Numbered from the stretch's first letter, positions 7,964 to 16,190 are shown. The stretch is DNA of 64,000 nucleotides from Cupidesulfovibrio sp000226255 (GCF_003402415.2 NZ_AP036014.1:4030001-4094000), one strand, 5' to 3'. Notes: generated by a model not told the origin, from the letters alone. Program-made: numbers and translations.

Positions 7964-8425
7964 CTAGAAGAGCATGCCTTCAGGAGTGGGGACGCCCAAC
8001 AGCATCGCGAACCCTATCCAGACGAACAGGCACAGCACCACGGTAAACGCGGCGGAGGCCAGCGCCCTCTTGCGCGTGGTGCCACCGGCGTCGCTCAGCA
8101 CCATGGACATGCCGAACAGGTACAGGGCTGAGGCAAGGTAGAAACCCAGCAAGGGAATGATGGCGACGTAAGCGATGGCCCCGGCGGAGATCATCACCAC
8201 CCGGCCCACGGCCACGGGTTCTTCGTCCTGCGGCGCCTGCCCGCCCTTGCGGCCCTTCAGCATGCCAAGGCCGCACAGGTAGATGCCCCCAAGGGCCATG
8301 AAGATGATGAGCATCCGGGGGAACAGCAGGCTGACCCCTTCAAGGTCGCCGCTCTGGGCGTGGAACACGCCGGCGATGACCAGCACGGCAAGACCGGAGG
8401 CGATGTCGGCAACGCTGCTACGCAT
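7964..8425 (-). CDS. tctB: Tripartite tricarboxylate transporter, small membrane subunit (TctB family)
   Basis: A 153-residue protein with four predicted membrane segments (roughly 10-27, 37-56, 81-103 and 119-147) and the usual TctB size. The start at 8425 is preceded by AAGGAGG inside the end of tctA, and the two genes overlap by 8 nt, so they are translated together. TctB is the small integral subunit of TTT (TctABC) importers, which take up carboxylates with a periplasmic binding protein. In sulfolactate degraders a TTT system of this kind (SlcHFG) imports sulfolactate; that substrate is assumed here from context. Confidence 0.85.
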   Translation of the reverse strand: MRSSVADIASGLAVLVIAGVFHAQSGDLEGVSLLFPRMLIIFMALGGIYLCGLGMLKGRKGGQAPQDEEPVAVGRVVMISAGAIAYVAIIPLLGFYLASALYLFGMSMVLSDAGGTTRKRALASAAFTVVLCLFVWIGFAMLLGVPTPEGMLF

Positions 8426-9962
8426 GGGTGGATTCCTCCTTGGGCCGCGCAACGTCGCAGCCGCAGTCGCGCCGCTTGCGCTTCCAGTCCAGCAGGAAGG
8501 GGGTCGCCAGTGAAAGCAGGGTGAGCAGGATGAGCAGGACGGCGATGGGGCTTTCGAGGAACACGTTGATCACCGAGCCGCCCGAGGCCTTGGACAGGTG
8601 CACGCACTTGCCGAGGTTTTCCTCGATCATGGGGCCAAGGATGATGCCGAGGGCCATGGCCCCGGTATCCAGCCCCACCCGACCCGAAAAGTAGCCCAGA
8701 AAGCCGAAGATGATGACGATCCACACATCCAGCATGCTGTTGCGGATGGCGTACGACCCGATGACCGACAGCACCACGATGGCGATGGCCACGAAGGTCA
8801 GGCGGATGCTGAGCAGCTTGGTCATGATGCGGGCCAGCAGCAGGCCGATGGGGATCATCAGCAGGTTCACCGCGAACTGCGACATGATGAAGGTGTAGGC
8901 CAGGTCGCCCGTGGCGGTGAACACCTTGAAGCCGGGCTGGATGCCCTTGGCCAGCAGCGCGCCCAGGATGACCGCCGCCACCGCGCTGCCCGGAATGCCC
9001 AGGGTCAGCATGGGGATCAGCGAACCGCCGATGACCGCGTTGTTGGCGCTTTCGCTGGCGGCCACACCCTCGATCACGCCCGTGCCGAAGCGTTCGGGAT
9101 TCTTGTCCCAGCGCTTGGCCTCGTTGTACGAGATGATCGAGGCGATCTCGCCGCCCGCGCCGGGCAGCATGCCCACGAGGGTGCCGATGATGGACGAGCG
9201 CATCAGGTTGACCTTGCACCGGCCCAGCAGGGCGCGCACCACTTCGCCAAAGGCCCCGGGCGCGGGCCGGTATTCGGCGATGAACGGCTTGTAGCTGCCG
9301 ATCAGGTACAGCACCTGTGAGAAGGAGAACAGGCCGATCATGGCGGGGATGACTTCGATGCCCTGCACCAGCGGGTAGTACCCGAAGGTGAAGCGCGGCA
9401 CCCCGGCGTTGGGATCGATGCCCACGGTGGACACCAGCAGGCCCATGGCCCCCGACAGCAGACCCTTGACCATGTTGCCCGACGACATGACCGCGATGGT
9501 GGACAGCCCGAAGATGCACAGCCAGAAATTCTCGGGGCCGCCGAACTGCAGGGCGAACCGGGCCAGCGGCGCGGCCAGGAACAGCAGGAACACGGTGCCG
9601 ATGATGCCGCCGAACACCGAGGACAGCAGAGAGGTGATGAGGCCGATGTCGGCCCGCCCGGACTGGCACAGGGGCCAGCCATCGAAGGTGGTGGCCACGG
9701 ACGAGGGCGTGCCGGGCGTGCAGATGAGGCACGCGGAGTTGGAACCGCCGTAGATGGCGCCCGCGTAGATCGCCCCCAGCATGATCAGGCCGCTGGTGGC
9801 ATCCATGGCGAAGGTGGCCGGCACCATGAGGGCAACGCCCATGGTGGCGGTAAGGCCCGGCAGGGCCCCCACGATGATGCCCCCCGTCAGGCCCGCGACC
9901 ATCAGCAGAATGTTCAGCGGCTCGAACAGGTGCCCGATGGCCGGTCCGATAAATTCCATCAT
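8418..9962 (-). CDS. tctA: Tripartite tricarboxylate transporter, large permease subunit (TctA family)
   Basis: A 514-residue polytopic membrane protein with the characteristic TctA start (GGIIVGALPGLTATMGVALMVPATF, given here in part) and the second conserved GMLPGAGGEIASIISYNEAKRW motif. About 11-12 hydrophobic segments are visible. Its length is normal for the family. It follows tctC by 63 nt and overlaps tctB at its end. It should form the transport channel driven by an ion gradient, loaded by the TctC binding protein. Confidence 0.93.
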   Translation of the reverse strand: MMEFIGPAIGHLFEPLNILLMVAGLTGGIIVGALPGLTATMGVALMVPATFAMDATSGLIMLGAIYAGAIYGGSNSACLICTPGTPSSVATTFDGWPLCQSGRADIGLITSLLSSVFGGIIGTVFLLFLAAPLARFALQFGGPENFWLCIFGLSTIAVMSSGNMVKGLLSGAMGLLVSTVGIDPNAGVPRFTFGYYPLVQGIEVIPAMIGLFSFSQVLYLIGSYKPFIAEYRPAPGAFGEVVRALLGRCKVNLMRSSIIGTLVGMLPGAGGEIASIISYNEAKRWDKNPERFGTGVIEGVAASESANNAVIGGSLIPMLTLGIPGSAVAAVILGALLAKGIQPGFKVFTATGDLAYTFIMSQFAVNLLMIPIGLLLARIMTKLLSIRLTFVAIAIVVLSVIGSYAIRNSMLDVWIVIIFGFLGYFSGRVGLDTGAMALGIILGPMIEENLGKCVHLSKASGGSVINVFLESPIAVLLILLTLLSLATPFLLDWKRKRRDCGCDVARPKEESTHA

Positions 9963-10025
9963 TGTGAAGCTCCTTGGTACGGGCCGGGGAGGGATGGCAC
10001 CCCTCCCCGGCGGTATCAGGCCAGG

Positions 10026-10988
10026 CTACTTCAGCAGGCCAGCCTTTTGCAGCATGGTTCTGGCGAACTCGTTCTGGGTGCGCACGTATGCGGCAAAGGC
10101 CTCGCCATCCATGTATTCGGTGGGCTGGCCCGCCTTCTTCATGTCGGCGATGTATTCGGGGTCGTCGCTGATCTTCTTGAAGGTTTCGCGCAGGTAGTCC
10201 AGCTGGGCCTTGTCGATGCCCTTGGGGGCGACGAAGGCGCGGCGGATGTCGGACACCACGTCGAAGCCCTGTTCGCGCAGGGTGGCCACGTCGGGCAGGA
10301 AGGCGTTGCGCTTTTCGGCCGCCAGGCCGAGCACGGTCATTTCCTCAAGGCTGCGCATGACGTCGTTCAGGTTGCCGAACATGACGTCGATCTCGCCGCC
10401 CAGCAGGGCCGCGTTCTGGTCGGCGGCGCCTTTGTAGAACACTTCGGTGACGGGGAAGTCGAACTTGCCCTTCACGTCCAGGAACATCAGGTGGTGGCCG
10501 CTGTTGGGGCCCACCAGGCCCACCTTGAGCTTGCCGGGGTTGGCCTTGGCGAACTCGAAGACGTCCTTGACCGACTTGAGCTTGCTGTCGTTGCGCACCA
10601 CCACGGCCTGCGGATCGTTCACGACCTGGCAGATGTAGGCGTAGCTGTCGATGGAGAACATGGCCTTCTGGACCATGGGCTGCAGCACCAGGTGCGGCAC
10701 GTTGATGCCGCCGATGGTGTAGCCGTCGGGACGGGAGTTGGCGATTTCGCCGAAGCCGATGGCGCCGCCGGCGCCGGGCTTGTAGACGAACACCCACTGC
10801 TGATCGGAGTACTTGTTCCAGTACTTCTGCATGATGCGGGCCTGCACGTCGCTGGACCCGCCCGCCGTGAAGGCGATGATCATGTTGATGGGCTTGTCGG
10901 GATACTTGGCATAGGCATCACCGGCAACCGCAAGGCCGAGGACGAGCAGCGCCGCAAGGGCCAGCCGCGCAAGGAAACGCACTTTCAT
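10026..10988 (-). CDS. tctC: TTT transporter periplasmic substrate-binding protein (TctC/Bug family)
   Basis: A 320-residue secreted protein. Residues 1-27 are a signal peptide ending DAYA, followed by KYPDKPIN and the Bug-family fold (TAGGSSDVQARIMQ, PGAGGAIGFGEI, RPDGYTIG, FAKANPGKLKVG). The start at 10988 has AAGGAGC upstream. Bug proteins bind carboxylate ligands in the periplasm and deliver them to TctAB; the ligand here is probably sulfolactate by context. It is separated from suyB by 334 nt containing two strong hairpins, which may set its expression relative to suyAB. Confidence 0.92.
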   Translation of the reverse strand: MKVRFLARLALAALLVLGLAVAGDAYAKYPDKPINMIIAFTAGGSSDVQARIMQKYWNKYSDQQWVFVYKPGAGGAIGFGEIANSRPDGYTIGGINVPHLVLQPMVQKAMFSIDSYAYICQVVNDPQAVVVRNDSKLKSVKDVFEFAKANPGKLKVGLVGPNSGHHLMFLDVKGKFDFPVTEVFYKGAADQNAALLGGEIDVMFGNLNDVMRSLEEMTVLGLAAEKRNAFLPDVATLREQGFDVVSDIRRAFVAPKGIDKAQLDYLRETFKKISDDPEYIADMKKAGQPTEYMDGEAFAAYVRTQNEFARTMLQKAGLLK

Positions 10989-11322
10989 GTAGGGCTCCTT
11001 TTTCGGTCTTCGAAGTTCAAGGCACCTGTCGATGCTCCCCCTCGGGGGGAGCGAAATTCTGGCAGCGCCCGTACGAACCGGCCCTACGAAAGGTGGGGAT
11101 GAGTGGCGACGGTTTCCATGCATGCGATGCTGCGCCGCCCCACGGGATCACGCGCGAGGCGGTCCCGTCCCTTGCTGGTTCGCTGTCAAGCCATTCTCCT
11201 GATCACTCCGCGCGCTACCTGTCGGTCGCATGTATTCCATGCATTCCGCGGCCCCGCCCCGGCCTGCCACCGGCCGGGGCGGGGCACCCCCTCCGCGACC
11301 GTCGCGGAGGGGGCGGCGGAGG
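10989..11322. other. Intergenic region between suyB and tctC
   Basis: A gene-free stretch of 334 nt on the transcribed side of the suy operon. Its notable content is the pair of hairpins at 11251-11313; the rest shows nothing I can assign. Confidence 0.6.
11251..11313 (-). terminator. Two tandem strong hairpins between suyB and tctC
   Basis: Hairpin one is a perfect 12-bp stem (11287-11298 with 11302-11313, 3-nt loop), starting 10 nt after the suyB stop. Hairpin two is a perfect 14-bp GC stem (11251-11264 with 11272-11285, 7-nt loop). No U-run follows either on the minus strand. They could be weak or partial terminators, or RNA-stabilising structures that raise suyAB mRNA over the transporter. 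Confidence 0.6.
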
Positions 11323-12486
11323 CTAGGCGCTTTCGTACAGACGGGTAAGGACGAATTCGCGGTGGCCCAGCACTTCGGCGGCCGTGTTGCGGCCGTTGGC
11401 GGTGCGGATGGCCATGTCGAACAGCTTGTCGCCCGCGCCGTCCATGGTCAGCTCCTTGCGCAGGATGCCGGAAACGTCCACGTCGATGTGCTCGCTCATG
11501 GTGCGCACGGTGCGCGGGTTGGCGCACAGCTTGACGACGGGAAGGATGGGGTTGCCGATGACGTTGCCCTGCCCGGTGGGGAACAGGTGCACCACGTACC
11601 CGGCGGCGGCGCACAGGGTGACCATTTCGGCCGCGGCGGACGAGGAGTCCATGAACCACAGGCCGGGGCCGGTGGGGGCTTCGGCCTTGTCCAGGCAGCC
11701 CACGACCGGAGCCTTGCGGCCGATCTTCTGGATGTTGCCGAGCGCCTTTTCCTCGATGGTGGTCAGGCCGCCCTCGATGTTGCCCTTGGTGGGCTGCGAG
11801 TCGGAAAGGTCGCTGGTCTTGTGGTCGTCCACCAGCTTGGCGTAGCGGTCGAAGAAGAACTGGAACTTGGCGCGCACGTCGTCGTTGACGCAGCGCTCCG
11901 CCACCAGATGCTCGCCGCCGGTCAGTTCGGTGGTTTCACCGAACAGCAGGGTGCAGCCCTTGGCGTACAGCTTGTCGAAGGTGTTGCCCACGGTGGGGTT
12001 GGAGGCGATGCCGGACGTGGTGTCCGATTCGCCGCACTTGGTGGACACCCACAGGTCGCTCACCGGGCATTCCACGCGCTGCAGCTCGGTGGCCCAGTGC
12101 ATGAATTCCTTGGCCTTGCGCGAAGCGTTGCAGATGGTGTTGTGGTCGCCGTTCTGCTCGATGGAGAAGCCCGCCACCGGCTTGCCGGTCTTGGCGATGC
12201 CTTCCACGATGCGGTTGGTCCACTGGGGCTCGATGCCTATGACCACCACGGCGGCCACGTTGGGGTTGCTGCCCACGCCGATCAGGGTGCGGAAGTGCAG
12301 TTCCAGGTCTTCGCCAAACTGCAGGCGGCCGTAGGGATGCGGCAGGGCCAGGGTGCCCTTCACGTTGTTGGCCACCGCTTCGCTGGCGGCGTTGGAAAGG
12401 TCGTCCAGGGGAAGAATGACCACATGGTTGCGAACGCCCACGCGGCCGTTTTCGCGGCGGTAGCCGAAGAAGGTATCAGCAGTCAT
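11323..12486 (-). CDS. suyB: (R)-3-sulfolactate sulfo-lyase, large (beta) subunit
   Basis: This 387-residue protein belongs to the UxaA/altronate-dehydratase C-domain family and resembles SuyB most closely (GYRRENGRVGVRNHVVILP, ALPHPYGRLQFG, WVSTKCGESDTTSG, TGGEHLVAER, FPTGQGNVIGNP). SuyAB splits (R)-3-sulfolactate into pyruvate and sulfite in the cytoplasm. Separate small and large subunits, rather than a fused UxaA of about 490 residues, and the neighbouring ComC and TTT genes favour this over altronate dehydratase. The start at 12486 lies 4 nt after the suyA stop. Sulfite released would go to dissimilatory sulfite reductase, encoded elsewhere. No residue looks missing, but the active-site residues of SuyB are not something I can assign with certainty. 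Confidence 0.85.
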   Translation of the reverse strand: MTADTFFGYRRENGRVGVRNHVVILPLDDLSNAASEAVANNVKGTLALPHPYGRLQFGEDLELHFRTLIGVGSNPNVAAVVVIGIEPQWTNRIVEGIAKTGKPVAGFSIEQNGDHNTICNASRKAKEFMHWATELQRVECPVSDLWVSTKCGESDTTSGIASNPTVGNTFDKLYAKGCTLLFGETTELTGGEHLVAERCVNDDVRAKFQFFFDRYAKLVDDHKTSDLSDSQPTKGNIEGGLTTIEEKALGNIQKIGRKAPVVGCLDKAEAPTGPGLWFMDSSSAAAEMVTLCAAAGYVVHLFPTGQGNVIGNPILPVVKLCANPRTVRTMSEHIDVDVSGILRKELTMDGAGDKLFDMAIRTANGRNTAAEVLGHREFVLTRLYESA

Positions 12487-12490
12487 TTCC

Positions 12491-12775
12491 CTACCACCTC
12501 TTGGTCTTGACGTTGTGCACATGCAGATGTTCGCCCTTCTTGATGGGAGCGACCACCTTGCCGATGTCGGTGCCGTACTTGATCACGGTGTCGCCGACGG
12601 AAAGGTCCTTCAGGGCCAGCTTGTGCCCGATCGGAATATCGTTGAGCACCTTGAAGCCGATGGTCTTGTCCTCGGCCATCACCCAGCCGGTCAGTTCCTG
12701 ACCCGCCTTCACCCCTTCGACAACCACGACGCCGACGGAATCGCCGTCTTCGTGAACCAGAAATTGAATCGACAT
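12491..12775 (-). CDS. suyA: (R)-3-sulfolactate sulfo-lyase, small (alpha) subunit
   Basis: A 94-residue SAF-domain protein equivalent to the N-terminal part of altronate dehydratase and to SuyA (FLVHEDGDSVGVVVVEGV, DIPIGHKLALKDL, HLHVHNVKTKRW). It partners SuyB in cleaving sulfolactate to pyruvate and sulfite. The start at 12775 has AAGGAGG 7 nt upstream; the frame runs 11 codons further upstream across that ribosome site, so the longer reading is rejected. It is the first gene of the minus-strand operon and has its own promoter with an embedded palindrome. Confidence 0.87.
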   Translation of the reverse strand: MSIQFLVHEDGDSVGVVVVEGVKAGQELTGWVMAEDKTIGFKVLNDIPIGHKLALKDLSVGDTVIKYGTDIGKVVAPIKKGEHLHVHNVKTKRW

Positions 12776-13465
12776 GGAGTTCCTCCTTGGGGAGCGTTGT
12801 TGAGGCATGTGTATGATGTCTTATGCAAGACTGTCAACGCGAAACTTGGGCTTTTTTGCGCAAGCAACGCGGATCATTTACAACACGCCGTCATTCCATG
12901 TATTTTTATGCGTCCTCCCGGAAGAAGACTGCGCAAATGCCCCTCTGCGCTTTCGCCTTCATGAGTAATATGCCGGTTTTCATGAGCGGGCGCTACACAG
13001 ATTGAGCAATCAGTGAAATTTTGGACATGGAAGGCCGCCCGATTCATGTATTGATTGTATAATCAAACATGAGCACGGCACAGCGTGATTGCCGCCCCTG
13101 CCCTTTGCTGCGCCGGACACCGCCATCCGCTGGCCGCTGAAAGACTCCGGCCCCGCGCGCCACGCGCCATGCGCACCGCGAGGCAACAGACCGGCCATCC
13201 GACCTGAACCGACAGGCGGATCGGGTCACGTTGCTGGGACACGGAACAGGCGGCGTAGCCGCAGGAGAAAGGGGGCGGCAGGAGGGCTGGGAAGGGCATG
13301 CGGGCGACGCGCGATACGGACTCCCCGCGTCAGTCTGGTCGGAGGGGGGCTGCCGAGAGGCCGGAACGGCGCTGATACAGGCCCCCGGCGCGCTGCCGAG
13401 GCGAGAGTGCGAAGCGAGGAGGTACGAAACGAAAATGGCGGGGGGGGGAACTGCGTGGGGAGGGG
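12776..13465. other. Long gene-free region upstream of suyA
   Basis: About 690 nt lie between suyA and the end of the flagellar cluster. The part nearest suyA holds its promoter and operator. At about 13047-13062 there is a TTGATT-GTAT-AATCAA palindrome in an AT-rich patch. Open frames through 13.07-13.46 kb are low-complexity shadows, so I call no gene. A small RNA cannot be excluded. Confidence 0.6.
12810..12837 (-). promoter_or_regulatory. suyA promoter with operator palindrome in the spacer
   Basis: On the minus strand a perfect -35 box TTGACA (12832-12837) is followed after 16 nt by CATACA (12810-12815), a plausible -10. The spacer begins with the perfect palindrome GTCTTGCATAAGAC (12818-12831), directly abutting the -35. 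A protein bound there would block RNA polymerase. GCAAGAC motifs also occur in front of the GntR/UTRA regulator gene, the best candidate for the binding protein. Confidence 0.7.
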
Positions 13466-13882
13466 CTACCCGGCCTGGGCCAGGATCAGTTCCACCTCGT
13501 CCACCGAAAGGCCCGTGGAGCGGGCGATCTGTTCCAGGCTGTGGCCCTTGCGGTGGCCATTCAGGATCACCTCGCGCAGGAACTGGGGCGAACGGCTGAT
13601 GCCTTCGGCCTGCTCCAGCAGGCGGCGCAGGGTCTCGGCCCGTTCCTCCAGCCGCTGATCCAGATGCCGCAGCTGCTCCTGCCGCTGGGCGAAGGTGGCC
13701 ACCAGTTCCTGCTCCAGTTCGGCGTTCTGGCGCAACCGGTCCAGCAACTGGTTCTGGTTGGCCTGAAGACGGTTGAGCAGCGCCTCGGACCGGCGCAGCC
13801 GCAAAAAGAACGCCAGCAGCACGCCCAGCAGCGCCAGTTCGACCGCGCTGACGAGAAGAATGATCCAGAGGGAGATGGTCAT
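13466..13882 (-). CDS. Small membrane-anchored coiled-coil protein of the flagellar cluster (DUF2802-like)
   Basis: This 138-residue protein has an N-terminal membrane helix (about 3-25), a long coiled coil rich in Gln, Leu, Arg and Glu (about 28-95), and a C-terminal helix-turn-helix-like segment (NGHRKGHSLEQIARSTGLSVDEVELILAQ). That architecture matches DUF2802 proteins, found in flagellar operons. The start at 13882 is where the membrane helix begins; its ribosome site is weak. It is the last gene of the minus-strand flagellar run. Function is unknown. Confidence 0.7.
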   Translation of the reverse strand: MTISLWIILLVSAVELALLGVLLAFFLRLRRSEALLNRLQANQNQLLDRLRQNAELEQELVATFAQRQEQLRHLDQRLEERAETLRRLLEQAEGISRSPQFLREVILNGHRKGHSLEQIARSTGLSVDEVELILAQAG

Positions 13883-14026
13883 GCGGGTTCCGGTTGGGGT
13901 TTCCCGTGGCGGGGCCGCCGGGCGTGCCGCCCGAAGGCGGGCGGAGTTTTCGGCACGATGCAACGAGGGACTCACCGAATGCCGACGCCTGGGCAGGGAC
14001 GGCCCACGGGTCCGGCTGTCCGGCCG

Positions 14027-14356
14027 TCAGACCTTGATGTCCAGGATGTTGCCGGACCACGGATCGTCATCGGAATCCGGGGCGTCCGCATCCTCTTCTT
14101 CGGCGGCGCGGGCCTTGCGCCGCGCCAGCAACAGGGCGCGGCGCCGCTGACGGTTGCGCTCGCGCTCGTCCACGACCGCAGACTTGCCGCTTTCGTCGGT
14201 CTTCTGCACCTGCGAGCGGTCATGCCGCAAGGCCTCGGCCGCGGCCTGCTGGGCGGCCGACTGGGCCATTTCCGGGTGGGCCTGCGCCTCGTGAACCACG
14301 CGTTCGGCGTGGCCCAACTGGGCGATGACGACGGGAAGCGTCGGGTCGACGGACAC
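14027..14356 (-). CDS. Hypothetical protein of the flagellar cluster, GTG start
   Basis: A 109-residue, mostly charged, helical protein. The N-terminal half is Ala/Gln/His-rich, followed by a basic stretch (ERERNRQRRRALLLARRKARAAEEE), an acidic patch (DADAPDSDDD), and an end of GNILDIKV. The GTG at 14356 is chosen because GGAGG lies 7 nt upstream and similarity-like composition starts there. It has no signal peptide or membrane helix. It lies between fliL and the DUF2802-like gene in the same direction, so a flagellar role is likely but unassigned. Confidence 0.6.
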   Translation of the reverse strand: MSVDPTLPVVIAQLGHAERVVHEAQAHPEMAQSAAQQAAAEALRHDRSQVQKTDESGKSAVVDERERNRQRRRALLLARRKARAAEEEDADAPDSDDDPWSGNILDIKV

Positions 14357-14752
14357 GGCGGATCCTCCATTGCCGCATGAAGCCCCGCGCGACGCACCTG
14401 CGCAAGGTGGCGGCGGCTGACGGCGAAACCCGCTGCCGGGGCGGGTCGGCTGTCGGCGGGGGCGGCGGACTGGCGCGTCACCCAAAATCGGGCGGCGCGC
14501 AAAGCGCTGCTTCCAAATTAGGATTTTCGTTCGCTGGCAAGGAAAACAAGCCTGCCATGAGGGAGCATGCTTCAGCCGTTTGGCGAGCTTGCGAGCCTTA
14601 CGGATGAGGACCGCAGCGCGCCCTTCTTGTATTCGACCGAGCCTTAGCCGTTAGGCGAGCGCATAGCGCGAGTCTTACGGATAAGGACAGCAACGCCATG
14701 GCAGGCGAAGTTTGACGCCGCCAGCGGGCGAAAAGACAATTTGGAATCGGCC
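14357..14752. other. Intergenic region downstream of fliL
   Basis: This gene-free stretch of 396 nt is mostly occupied by the inverted-repeat element at 14511-14746; the remainder next to 14357 shows no signal apart from the ribosome site of the GTG-start gene. Confidence 0.7.
14511..14746. mobile_element. MITE-like element with terminal inverted repeats
   Basis: The ends are imperfect inverted repeats of about 49 bp. The left end begins TTCCAAATT (14511-14519) and reaches CCTGCCATG near 14559; the right end begins CATGGCAGGC near 14697 and finishes AATTTGGAA (14738-14746). The middle carries two copies of a CGTTNGGCGAGC...TTACGGAT module (about 14578-14608 and 14646-14688). It encodes no protein, so any mobility would need help in trans. 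Confidence 0.7.
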
Positions 14753-15529
14753 CTACTTGACCAGGTAGTTCTCTATCAGCAAATCCTCCAGCTTACCGAT
14801 GCTGAGGTATTCGTTCATGATGGCCAGAATGTCCTTCTTCAGCGTTTCGGCGTTGGCCGCATCGGTGAGGTAGGTCAGCGACTTGTTCTTCAGATAGTAG
14901 TACACGGCGTCGCGGACGACCACCTTCTTGGCCTGCGCCTCGAACACCAGCTTCTGGTTTTCGGTGGGCGCCGAGAATTTGACGACCAGGAACCGGATGT
15001 TGCCCTTGGCGTCCTTCTGCTCCACCCAGAACGGCTCCCAGCTCAACACGGTCTGGGCGGGCTTGGCCGGTTCCGGCGGCGGGGCGGCCTGCTGGGGCAC
15101 CACGACCTTCTGCACCTCGGCGGACGGCGGGGGCGGGGCCTCCTTCTTGCGCGTCAGGAACCAGATGGCGCCGCCGCCCACCAGCAGCAGCACCAGCGCG
15201 GCCGCGACAATGAGCACCAGCTTCCTGTTGCCGAGCAGTCCGGAGAGATCGAATTTCTTCTTTTTGGGGGCGTCGCCCCCGGGCGACAGGGAAAGGGACT
15301 GGGCGGAGGGAGGCGGAGGGGGCGGGGCCTTTTCCTCTTCCGGCATCAGGAAGGGGGCGTCCTCCAGGTCCAGTTCCACCTTGTCTTCCACCGGGGACCC
15401 CAGCGCATCGGCGTCGAGCTGCCCGGCGTCAAGTTCCGCCTTGCCCGCCTCGCCGGGCGCAAGAACGCCCCCTCCGAGCGGGTCGGGGGCATCGGGGGCT
15501 GCGGCGGTGACGAAGGGCATGAGGAGCAT
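14753..15529 (-). CDS. fliL: Flagellar basal-body protein FliL
   Basis: This 258-residue protein has an acidic, proline-rich cytoplasmic N-terminus (about 1-100, longer than in enteric FliL), one membrane helix (about 104-125) and a periplasmic FliL domain (about 155-258) ending in LEDLLIENYLVK. FliL associates with the stator around the motor and tunes torque. It follows cheY in the flagellar operon with a gap of 280 nt. The start at 15529 (MLLMPFV) may equally be the Met at residue 4. Confidence 0.88.
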   Translation of the reverse strand: MLLMPFVTAAAPDAPDPLGGGVLAPGEAGKAELDAGQLDADALGSPVEDKVELDLEDAPFLMPEEEKAPPPPPPSAQSLSLSPGGDAPKKKKFDLSGLLGNRKLVLIVAAALVLLLVGGGAIWFLTRKKEAPPPPSAEVQKVVVPQQAAPPPEPAKPAQTVLSWEPFWVEQKDAKGNIRFLVVKFSAPTENQKLVFEAQAKKVVVRDAVYYYLKNKSLTYLTDAANAETLKKDILAIMNEYLSIGKLEDLLIENYLVK

Positions 15530-15809
15530 GGTCTGGTCCCTGGGCGCGCGGCCCGCGCGTGGGCGACGGACCTTGAGACGCCGGGGTCTGGGGGCGGCCG
15601 GATATCGGATGCCCGGGCATCAGGCCGAAGAACGACGGCGCATGGCCCTGCCGACGGAAGCCGGTACGCCCGAACGGACAGGACCGCCGGTACTGGCCAA
15701 ACTGGCCAGCCCAACGGAGACGAGGCGGCGCGCGTTCCGCGGCCCGTGCGGCACGGCAAACGGGCGCAAGCCCGCCGGATGGCGGCACGCGCCCGGAAGG
15801 AACGACGGC

Positions 15810-16190
15810 CTACGGGAAGATCTTGTCGATCTTCTGCTTCATGGTCTCGGCGGTGAAGGGCTTGACGATGTAGTTGGAAACCCTGGCCTGCACCGCCTCG
15901 ATGACGTTCTCCTGCTGGGCTTCGGCCGTCACCATCAGGAACGGCATGTCGGCGAATTCCTCGCTGGCGCGCACCTTGCGCAGCAGTTCGATGCCGGTCA
16001 TCTTGGGCATGTTCCAGTCGGAGATGACGAAATCGATGCGGTCCTTGTTCAGGACCTCCCACGCGGTGGTGCCGTCGTCGGCCTCGACCACGTTGGTGAA
16101 CCCCAGCTGGCGCAGGATGTTCTTGATGATGCGACGCATGGTGGAGAAGTCGTCCACCACGAGGACACGCATATTGGTGTCGTAGGGCAT
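15810..16190 (-). CDS. cheY: Chemotaxis response regulator CheY
   Basis: A 126-residue single-domain receiver. The acidic pocket is D13/D14, the phospho-acceptor D58 (ISDWNMPKMTG), and the conserved Thr and Lys follow in MVTAEA and NYIVKPF. The sequence is close to classical CheY that binds FliM to switch rotation. The start at 16190 has CAGGAG upstream; a Met at residue 7 is an alternative. It lies 31 nt after fliA in the flagellar operon. Confidence 0.95.
   Translation of the reverse strand: MPYDTNMRVLVVDDFSTMRRIIKNILRQLGFTNVVEADDGTTAWEVLNKDRIDFVISDWNMPKMTGIELLRKVRASEEFADMPFLMVTAEAQQENVIEAVQARVSNYIVKPFTAETMKQKIDKIFP

Noticed and set aside
11323..12775. suyAB as altronate dehydratase (uxaA)
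   Set aside because: Same family, but the protein is split into two subunits, the sequence resembles SuyA/SuyB more closely, and no uronate genes (uxaB, uxaC, kdg) are near. ComC and TTT genes fit sulfolactate.
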